From positions 1-64,000 of the forward strand of contig CANMLG010000015.1 of assembly GCA_947498765.1 (NCBI GenBank): DNA of 64,000 bases. The letters are read 5' to 3'. Below, one piece after another: positions 8,757 to 15,427 of this stretch. The notes beneath the pieces were generated by a model that saw only the letters and a program-made list of their open reading frames with translations, ran no database searches and was not told the origin of the DNA. Position 1 is the stretch's first letter. Each line of letters opens with the position of its first letter. This DNA comes from an uncultured Aquimarina sp. GTDB taxonomy: Bacteria; Bacteroidota; Bacteroidia; Flavobacteriales; Flavobacteriaceae. A program made the translations under genes and the position numbers.

Positions 8757-8764
8757 CAAATATA
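8757..8764 (-). promoter_or_regulatory. putative -7 element of the GH86-like gene
   Basis: TATATTTG on the minus strand matches TAnnTTTG exactly and lies 19 bases before the ATG. No TTG sits at the -33 position. That position is instead occupied by a large inverted repeat (8780-8826), suggesting regulated rather than constitutive use. Confidence 0.45.
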
Positions 8765-8779
8765 CCAACTACAATTCTT

Positions 8780-8826
8780 CATAGTTAATCATATCGTTTT
8801 AAAATAAAAACATATGGTTAACTATG
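8780..8826. repeat. long inverted repeat upstream of the GH86-like gene
   Basis: CATAGTTAATCATAT (8780-8794) and ATATGGTTAACTATG (8812-8826) match as inverted arms at 14 of 15 positions. The inner sequence adds GTTTT/AAAAC, giving about 20 bp of stem with one bulged base and a 6-nt loop. No U tract follows on the minus strand, so it is not a classic terminator of mscS. Its place at the -33 region fits an operator or a structured regulatory element. Confidence 0.6.
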
Positions 8827-8920
8827 AGGTAATTACTTTAATTGAATGTGGATATGGTTATCACTACACATATTGTATCACAAATATTATATTAAGTCCT
8901 AAAGGTATGTTTTTAAGAGT

Positions 8921-9739
8921 CTATTTACCAATCAATCCAAGTTCAATACCTTCAGAGTAGGCAACTTGAATGTTATTTTCGTTAAATGCTTTTTTTATAG
9001 CTTCATGCGTATCAAAGGTAGCAATCCAATAATTATTTGGTAAAACAAATGGACGAACGGCTAGTTGTATGTTGTGTGTGTCAAAAGTTTCTATACCAAT
9101 TTCGGGAGCTGGTTCATTTAGTACTGAGGGAATTACTAATAATTCTCTTTCTATGATACTTTTTACCTTAGGAAAATCTTCACTGTAGGGGATGTGTACA
9201 TTTAATTCCAAGCGTACAATACCTTTTTTTGAAAAATTAGTAACTACACCATCAGTAATTTTAGAATTGGGAACAATTAATGTTTTGCTCCCTGGAGTTG
9301 AAATGAGTGTACTAAATATTCCGATTTCTTCAACTTTACCAAACTTATCTTCAACTTCAATCCAGTCATTTACTTTATAAGGTTTTAAAAATAAAATAAG
9401 TATACCCGAAGCAAAATTACCCAAACTACCTTGTAACGATAAGCCAATAGCAAACCCCATAGCGGCAACAATTGTTGCAAGACCAGAAAGTTCGGCGCCT
9501 AAAATTGAAACTGCAATGAGTAATAAGGTTATTTTTAATACGGTAGATAACAATGAAAGGATAAAAGGGCGCATAGTATCAGATACTTGCATTTTAACCA
9601 AACTTTTATTTACGATTTTGTCAACTTTTTTAATGAGTTTAAATCCAATCCATAAAAGAAGTGCTGCAATAACTATTTTAGGAGCAAAAAATACCACTTT
9701 ATCAGTAGCAATTTCGATATACTTATTTACTTTATCCAT
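8921..9739 (-). CDS. small-conductance mechanosensitive channel (MscS family)
   Basis: A 272-residue inner-membrane protein, close to the length of minimal MscS. It has three hydrophobic segments (about 15-37, 60-80 and the Gly/Ala-rich pore helix near 85-112: AAMGFAIGLSLQGSLGNFASGILILFLKPYKV). The beta domain follows (DWIEVEDKFGKVEEIGIFSTLI, LIVPNSKITDGVVTNFS). It would open under membrane tension to relieve hypo-osmotic shock. It stands alone between the photolyase terminator and the GH86-like gene. Confidence 0.93.
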   Translation of the reverse strand: MDKVNKYIEIATDKVVFFAPKIVIAALLLWIGFKLIKKVDKIVNKSLVKMQVSDTMRPFILSLLSTVLKITLLLIAVSILGAELSGLATIVAAMGFAIGLSLQGSLGNFASGILILFLKPYKVNDWIEVEDKFGKVEEIGIFSTLISTPGSKTLIVPNSKITDGVVTNFSKKGIVRLELNVHIPYSEDFPKVKSIIERELLVIPSVLNEPAPEIGIETFDTHNIQLAVRPFVLPNNYWIATFDTHEAIKKAFNENNIQVAYSEGIELGLIGK

Positions 9740-9775
9740 TTTATAATTTAATATGCTAATTTTTATAATTTAAAA

Positions 9776-9801
9776 ACCCTTGTATATTTAATTACAAGGG
9801 T
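9776..9801 (-). terminator. terminator of the photolyase operon
   Basis: ACCCTTGTA (9776-9784) and TACAAGGGT (9793-9801) form a perfect 9-bp stem with an 8-nt loop. Read on the minus strand it is followed by TTTTTAAATT. It lies 68 bases after the photolyase stop and just before mscS. Confidence 0.75.
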
Positions 9802-9868
9802 ACGATCTAAAAAATAAAGGTATAAAAAAACTTAGATTTTATAAGCTTGTAAATTCTTTATATTATAA

Positions 9869-11176
9869 TTAATGTCTGTCTAGTGCAAGTTTATAAGTTG
9901 CCAAACAACGCTCACGAGCCATTTTATGATCTACCATTGGAGTTGGGTAAGTTAATTCATTCAAATCAGCAACCCAGCGCTTAATATAAACATGATTTTT
10001 ATCAAACTTTTGAATTTGAGTAGTAGGATTAAAAATCCTAAAGTAAGGAGCAGCATCAACACCAGTACCCGCTACCCATTGCCAGTTTCCAATATTTGAT
10101 GAAAGTTCATAGTCTAATAATTTTTCAGCAAAGTAAGCTTCACCCCAGCGCCAGTCAATAAGTAAGTGTTTGCATAAAAAACTACCCACAAGCATACGTA
10201 CTCTGTTATGCATATATCCTGTGGTATTTAGCTCTCTCATACCAGCATCAACGAGCGGATATCCGGTTTTTCCGTTTTTCCATTTTTCAAATTCTTGCTC
10301 GTTATTACGCCATTCAATTTGGTCATACTTGGGTTTAAAGCAAGCATTTTGAGTATATGGAAAATGCCAAAGAATTTGCATAAAAAACTCTCTCCATATA
10401 AGTTCGGACCAAAACACTTCGTTTTTTTGAGCTATAGCTTTTTTTATCATTTCTCTTATGCTTACTGTTCCAAAGCGTAAATGGGGTCCAAGTTTAGAAG
10501 TACCATTTTTATTTCCAGGTATATTTCGAGTGTCTTCGTAACCTTGGATTAATTCAGGAGTAGCCATATAAGCTTGTACTTTTATGTTTGATTTTTCAAA
10601 ACCAAGCTCGTTTAAACTCACTGTATTATAATTAGCCTGTTCGTTTATATTTTTTAAATATTGCTCACTGGGATATTGATCAAACTTAGTGGTTCTAAAT
10701 ACTTCTTTCCATTTGTTTTTATACGGAGTATATACCATGTATGGCGTTCCATCGGCTTTTACAATCTCATTTTTTTCAAAACAAACTTGATCCTTATAAC
10801 TTTTAAAAGAGATGCTTTTTTTAGCTAAAAAATCAGCAATATTTTTATCGCGTTCTAGGGCATAAGGTTCATAATCATGATTTGTATAAACAGCGTTTAC
10901 ATTATGTGTTTCAATAATTTTTTTAAATACAGTTAAAGGATTACCATGATATAAAGAAATACCACGATTAATTTCTTGTAATTTATTATTTAGCTGATTT
11001 AGAGTGTTATAAATAAAATTTAAACGAGCATCCTTTTTAGGAAGTTTATCAAGTATCTCGGTATCAAAAATAAATATCGGGAGTACGTTTTTATTTTCGC
11101 TTAGCGCGAAAAAAAGTCCAGTATTGTCATTTAGTCGTAAATCTCTTCTGAACCAAAAAATAGTTATTTCAGACAT
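9869..11176 (-). CDS. deoxyribodipyrimidine photolyase / cryptochrome family
   Basis: A 435-residue flavoprotein that would repair UV pyrimidine dimers using blue light. The N-terminal antenna domain begins ITIFWFRRDLRLNDNTGL. The FAD domain contains GTSKLGPHLRFGTVSIREM, FWSELIWREFFMQ, GYMHNRVRMLVGSFLCKHL and WRWGEAYFAEKLLDYELSSNIGNWQW, then AGTGVDAAPYFRIFNP. The tryptophans of the electron-transfer chain are in this last part. The family signatures support class I CPD photolyase over a pure cryptochrome. It is the third gene of a tight operon with the SDR (6-nt gap) and SRPBCC genes. Confidence 0.93.
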   Translation of the reverse strand: MSEITIFWFRRDLRLNDNTGLFFALSENKNVLPIFIFDTEILDKLPKKDARLNFIYNTLNQLNNKLQEINRGISLYHGNPLTVFKKIIETHNVNAVYTNHDYEPYALERDKNIADFLAKKSISFKSYKDQVCFEKNEIVKADGTPYMVYTPYKNKWKEVFRTTKFDQYPSEQYLKNINEQANYNTVSLNELGFEKSNIKVQAYMATPELIQGYEDTRNIPGNKNGTSKLGPHLRFGTVSIREMIKKAIAQKNEVFWSELIWREFFMQILWHFPYTQNACFKPKYDQIEWRNNEQEFEKWKNGKTGYPLVDAGMRELNTTGYMHNRVRMLVGSFLCKHLLIDWRWGEAYFAEKLLDYELSSNIGNWQWVAGTGVDAAPYFRIFNPTTQIQKFDKNHVYIKRWVADLNELTYPTPMVDHKMARERCLATYKLALDRH

Positions 11177-11182
11177 TAAAAT

Positions 11183-11875
11183 TTAGTTTAAGTTCAACGT
11201 ACTTGTACCTCCATCAACACCCATTATTTGTCCTGTAATCCATGATGATTTATCAGAAAGTAAAAAACAAGCCATGTTTGCAATATCTTTACTTTGGCCA
11301 ATACGTTTTAAAGGGTGTCGGTCGTTCATTTTTTCTATTTTGGCATCATTTGAAACCAATCGTTTAGCCAAAGGAGTATTAGTTAATGAAGGAGCAATGA
11401 CATTAACTCTAATTTTTGGAGCCCATTCGGCAGCTAATGATTTCGAAAAACCTTCTAAAGCTCCTTTTGCCGCTGCTACCGACGTATGGAAAGGCATACC
11501 AACCTTAACAGCAACGGTACTAAATACGACTATACTAGCTTGTGAAGCGGCTTTTAGTTTTGGGTGTAACTCTTTTAAAATTTTGACTAAGGACAAAAAG
11601 TTTAAATGCAGATCATTTTCAAAAATATCAGGTTTTAACATACTAAAAGGCTTTAAGTTTATGCTACCTGGGCAATAAACAAGTCCATCAATAACATCGG
11701 GTAATGTTAATTCTGAAATAGCATCTTTTTGTGCATCAAAAGGGAGGTAAGTAACTCCATTTGGAATGTTTTCATTAGTTCTTGCAGCAATAATTACATT
11801 GCTATCGGGTGTTAATTGTTTTACAATTTCTGCACCAATGCCATAAGAACCACCAATTAAAAGTATATTTTTCAT
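11183..11875 (-). CDS. SDR-family protein with altered active site, photolyase operon
   Basis: A 230-residue Rossmann protein with the NAD(P) motif GGSYGIG at residues 8-14, catalytic-type Ser119 and Lys137, and the normal C-terminal GQIMGVDGG. The usual YxxxK motif is not intact: the segment reads HTSVAAAKGAL, so the Tyr position (133) is Val. Either another residue (for example His130) acts, or the protein is not a standard dehydrogenase. It lies 7 nt after the SRPBCC gene and 6 nt before photolyase, which suggests a light or UV-stress role. The substrate is unknown. Confidence 0.85.
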   Translation of the reverse strand: MKNILLIGGSYGIGAEIVKQLTPDSNVIIAARTNENIPNGVTYLPFDAQKDAISELTLPDVIDGLVYCPGSINLKPFSMLKPDIFENDLHLNFLSLVKILKELHPKLKAASQASIVVFSTVAVKVGMPFHTSVAAAKGALEGFSKSLAAEWAPKIRVNVIAPSLTNTPLAKRLVSNDAKIEKMNDRHPLKRIGQSKDIANMACFLLSDKSSWITGQIMGVDGGTSTLNLN

Positions 11876-11882
11876 AGCTTGT

Positions 11883-12338
11883 TTAATTAAATAGAGCTGT
11901 TATATGTTTTTTTCTATATTCAAAAATCTTATTCAGTTTCGGCTTTATAATTATGGGATGTAAAAGTTTACCAAAAATACCTAAAGGAACTTGGTAATGA
12001 ACCACATCGGTAATCAATGTTCCTTTTGGGGTTTCTTTTAAAAAATGTTTGTGATGCCAAATTTTGTAAGGCCCTTCTAATTGAGTGTCGACAAAAAAAT
12101 TAGGTTTTTTAATGTGATTTATTTCCGAAATCCAGGCCGTTTTAAAAAAGGGGAGTGGAGTTACACTATATTGAATTACTTGTCCTGGATAAAGTGGTAA
12201 AGTAGCCCCATCAATAACTTTAAAGTTCATATCCTGTGGCATTATTCTAGATAAATTATTGGGGTTAGAAAAAAAATCCCAAGCTTTTTCAATAGAAATT
12301 GGAAGTTCTATTGCTGTTTTTAACTTATAAGTCTTCAT
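11883..12338 (-). CDS. SRPBCC-family ligand-binding protein, first gene of the photolyase operon
   Basis: A 151-residue protein of the helix-grip type: N-terminal strand and helix ELPISIEKAWDFFSNPNNLSRIMP, central GPYKIWHHKHFLKETPKGTLITDVVHYQVPLG, and C-terminal helix KIFEYRKKHITALF. The family binds hydrophobic ligands in a cavity; related bacterial proteins are often labelled cell-division inhibitor or polyketide cyclase-like without direct evidence. The gene starts an operon with the SDR and photolyase genes, downstream of a promoter with two matching palindromes. Confidence 0.85.
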   Translation of the reverse strand: MKTYKLKTAIELPISIEKAWDFFSNPNNLSRIMPQDMNFKVIDGATLPLYPGQVIQYSVTPLPFFKTAWISEINHIKKPNFFVDTQLEGPYKIWHHKHFLKETPKGTLITDVVHYQVPLGIFGKLLHPIIIKPKLNKIFEYRKKHITALFN

Positions 12339-12380
12339 AAATCAAAAATACTTTTATTTTGTTTAGTATTTAATCATTTA

Positions 12381-12423
12381 TTGTTAAACAAAATTAAATT
12401 ATTTGATTTTATTGTAATACAAA
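12381..12423 (-). promoter_or_regulatory. promoter of the SRPBCC-SDR-photolyase operon with twin palindromes
   Basis: On the minus strand TTTG (12423-12420), a 23-nt spacer, and TAATTTTG (12396-12389) resemble the -33/-7 elements, though the spacer is longer than in the tRNA and HU promoters. Two 11-bp palindromes of form TTGTWAWACAA overlap them: TTGTAATACAA (12412-12422) over the -33 and TTGTTAAACAA (12381-12391) over the -7. They are 31 bp apart, about three helical turns, as expected for an operator pair. Confidence 0.55.
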
Positions 12424-12484
12424 TAATAATGTTAATTTTTATTAATAGTGGTAATAAATTTTTTTAATATCCTATTGGAATGAC

Positions 12485-14734
12485 TTATTTTACAATTAGT
12501 TTTTGATTATAAGTTGTTTCGCCATTTTTTATTTTAACGAGATACAATCCACTTAATAAATCATCAATGGGAACAGGTTGTTTTTTTAAGTTTGAAAGGG
12601 AAACTTTTTTAACAAGCTCTCCCGAGGTTTTATAAAATTCTATATTGTTGATATTGCTTTTTTGGGTATCAACTAATTGAATAATGATTTTTTCATAGGC
12701 AGGATTCGGAATAATTTCAATTTCTGGAGTAGTATCAATGTCAAAGTTAGGAGTTTTAGGTATTTTAAAGAGTAAGTTAAAATTTTCGAGAATAATTATA
12801 TTTTTAGTGCTCAATGCTTGAATACTAAGTGTCCAAATACCTTTAGTAGTTCCCGTTAATTTTTTTAATGATTCGAAAGGGTTTCTATATCCTATAACTA
12901 TTTCATCGCAGATTTCTCCTCCTAAATTAGATATTCCCCAAGGAATTTTTTGTTCATTATCTTTAAAGGTAAGATCTATATGTTGTTCGTTTGAACAATT
13001 TTGATTCCATAAGATTACCTTTTGTTTCGAAGGATTTTCAATACTAATTACAAGATCATTAATTTGAGCATGAGTAAGTTTTAGTGTTATTTCTAAATCA
13101 TTAAAATTAAAATTTTCATTGATCTGTATTGTTTTTTGTATTACACCTTTATGTTTTGTGATTTGTGAATTTTGAGGGCTCACTTTTTTGATAAATTTTT
13201 CAGCATTGATCGAAAACATTTCTTTATTCAAACTATAAAAGATATTATCTATGGCTTTAATTTTTATTCTGCATTTATCTGATTTTATGTTTGATGGTAT
13301 ACTAACTTGGGCTTGTCCATCATTTGGGGTGCTTTTTAATAATGTTTGGAATGTTTTACCATTGTCTGTTGATAGTAAAATGCTTACTCTTTTTGTATTA
13401 ATTGGAAAAGCGTTTGTATTGCCTATTGACCATGTAATATACTGTATGCTATTGCTTTTCCAATTGATGTTTTTTCTATTCTGCGAGGTTACTTCAAATT
13501 TTGGACTATTTGTAACCATTACATTAAATTTTTGAATTGAGGTTCCTTGATAACCAAGTTTGGTATTTCTGGCACTAGCAGCAAAGGTGTAATTTCGAGG
13601 AACATTCGATAATACTCCGTATTTTGAAGTGAAATTATTATTTATTACGAGTTCTTTTTTAGGGAAAGAAAAAATTGAATTTTTATTAGGAGGACGCGAA
13701 GTAAAAATAGGACCTAATACTGCATTTTTTTTTGGAGGAAAAACGGCAATTTCATTATCAATTTGTTCACATGTAAAATTTAAGAAATCATTATTTACAA
13801 TATTTGTTTTTAGAGAAATTTCAAAAGGAGTTTCTAGAGGGATAGAATAATTAGCTAATGGCTCTAGTATATTAGTAGGTGCTATTTCTTTATTTATTTT
13901 GGTATTTAAATAATTGTGGATCTGCTCGATATTTATGCTATGAAAATATGACTTTGAAGTCAAGGCAACATTGCTGTTAGGTAAATCACAAATACCGGCA
14001 TAACTCATAATACTATGTCCGCTACCAGGCTCAACTGCACTTTGTTTATCTCGAGAACAGTTGCTGTTTTGAGTATGTGTGGCGCCTAATTGATGAGCAA
14101 TTTCATGCGACAAATAATCAATGTTAAAAATTTTTCCTTCGGGAGTAGGAAAACCAGTTATACCATTTGCTTTCCTATTTGTAAAAGCGACACCACGCGA
14201 ACTGATTCCTCCTTTAAATGTACCTAGAGTTTGTGCAATATCATAACTATTGGAATTTATTATTTTTTTTATTTTAAGAGGAGCTTCTAGTATGAGTTTT
14301 TGTTGATTATAATTCGATAAACTATCTGTTTCGGAGTTTAAAAAAATGAGTTGATCATTATTTTTTGCTAATACTAATTGTATATTTAAGTCCCTGTTAA
14401 ATATTTGATTAATTTTTTGTAGACTTAAATTAATAGCATTTAATACAATTTCTTTTTGTTGTTTTTTTGTAAGTTTTTTTACATCGTGCTTTTTCAAATG
14501 ATATTGTGAATACTCTCCAGTGGTCATAATAGCAATCCTAATTTGCTCTAAAGGATTTGTATTATAAATTTCTTTTTTGTGTGAAGTATATTCTGTATAT
14601 TTTTGATTTACAGACTTTTGTTTGGTTGATTGGTAAGGGTTAAAATTATCATGAGTTGTCTTGGTCCAGTGGTAATTGAATACTGGAGTGTTTACGCCTA
14701 AGGCGAAAATGACAACCATAATATATTGAAGCAT
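12485..14734 (-). CDS. secreted M12B-type (reprolysin-like) zinc metalloprotease with P domain and T9SS sorting domain
   Basis: A 749-residue protein with a hydrophobic N-terminus (signal-like, residues 1-15). The zinc motif HEIAHQLGATH is at 210-220, with Met-turn MSYAG near 244. Middle beta domains follow, then a region like the proprotein-convertase P domain (about 545-660: NDLVISIENPSKQKVILW...GIWTLSIQAL). The C-terminal T9SS type A sorting domain begins IIPNPAYEKIIIQL and ends YLVKIKNGETTYNQKLIVK. It should be exported to the surface or medium. Its zinc motif sits about 125 residues nearer the N-terminus than in the neighbouring paralogue at 15428, so most of that protein's propeptide is missing. 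Confidence 0.88.
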   Translation of the reverse strand: MLQYIMVVIFALGVNTPVFNYHWTKTTHDNFNPYQSTKQKSVNQKYTEYTSHKKEIYNTNPLEQIRIAIMTTGEYSQYHLKKHDVKKLTKKQQKEIVLNAINLSLQKINQIFNRDLNIQLVLAKNNDQLIFLNSETDSLSNYNQQKLILEAPLKIKKIINSNSYDIAQTLGTFKGGISSRGVAFTNRKANGITGFPTPEGKIFNIDYLSHEIAHQLGATHTQNSNCSRDKQSAVEPGSGHSIMSYAGICDLPNSNVALTSKSYFHSINIEQIHNYLNTKINKEIAPTNILEPLANYSIPLETPFEISLKTNIVNNDFLNFTCEQIDNEIAVFPPKKNAVLGPIFTSRPPNKNSIFSFPKKELVINNNFTSKYGVLSNVPRNYTFAASARNTKLGYQGTSIQKFNVMVTNSPKFEVTSQNRKNINWKSNSIQYITWSIGNTNAFPINTKRVSILLSTDNGKTFQTLLKSTPNDGQAQVSIPSNIKSDKCRIKIKAIDNIFYSLNKEMFSINAEKFIKKVSPQNSQITKHKGVIQKTIQINENFNFNDLEITLKLTHAQINDLVISIENPSKQKVILWNQNCSNEQHIDLTFKDNEQKIPWGISNLGGEICDEIVIGYRNPFESLKKLTGTTKGIWTLSIQALSTKNIIILENFNLLFKIPKTPNFDIDTTPEIEIIPNPAYEKIIIQLVDTQKSNINNIEFYKTSGELVKKVSLSNLKKQPVPIDDLLSGLYLVKIKNGETTYNQKLIVK

Positions 14735-15427
14735 CTTGGCTTATTTATTAAATGGTAAGGAAAATTTATTCGCACCATATATATTTTAAATAATTGATAA
14801 GGTATCTACTAAATGTCTATTGTAATAAATAGAGCAATTAGTTTATATAATTAGTATTTCAAATGAATTTGATGAGTAATTATAAGTATCTACCTATCAT
14901 TAGCTGATTCCTAGCATAATTGCATTTAGGTTAATTAATACCAAACGTATATTAAAATACATTTAATCTGTTAAAATTACATTTAATCTTATTTTATAAA
15001 TAAAAATGTAGGATCATTCCCAAATATATAATTTTTTTATGTATAAGTAATGAAATAAAATTTTTTTTATGTTGATTAACAGTTAATTAGGTGTTTTTTG
15101 TGTGTTGGTTTGACCTAGTTTGGTATATATAATAAAAAAAGTAGAAATATTTAACTCATTTTTGTACTGTAAAATCTTAGTTGCCTTTTTTTTGTTTTTA
15201 AGTATCACAAAAACAGTGTTTTGTAATTTTATTTTGCTTTTATAAGTGAAGTTATCATATTCTGGGAGCGGAATATTTAGTGATTTTTGAGTAAGTTTAG
15301 TAGTTTTTTGAGTGGGATTTATCCTTCTTTTTTTTGCAATTAATAAAAAAACACCAGCTCTAAGGAAGTAGTTACTTTTTAGCTATTTTATTTCGATGTG
15401 GATGATCGATAGTTTTAAGAAATTGTG
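14735..15427. other. AT-rich intergenic stretch between the two metalloprotease genes
   Basis: About 690 bases with no convincing ORF or RNA gene. It should hold the promoter of the metalloprotease at 12485-14734. The one structured element I see is a direct repeat at 14952-14989. Long T/A runs near 15060-15330 give no clear terminator for the upstream gene. Confidence 0.5.
14952..14989. repeat. near-perfect direct repeat with 20-bp spacing
   Basis: TTAAAATACATTTAATCT (14952-14969) and TTAAAATTACATTTAATCT (14971-14989) are tandem copies differing by one T. The shared ACATTTAATCT is offset by exactly 20 bp. It lies about 220 bp upstream of the metalloprotease start at 14734 and may be a regulator site or a chance AT-rich duplication. 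Confidence 0.45.

Noticed and set aside
8739..8768. Ten-residue N-terminal extension of the GH86-like protein from a TTG codon
   Set aside because: The ATG at 8738 gives a standard signal peptide; the extension only adds a Leu-rich stretch over the likely promoter and start region.
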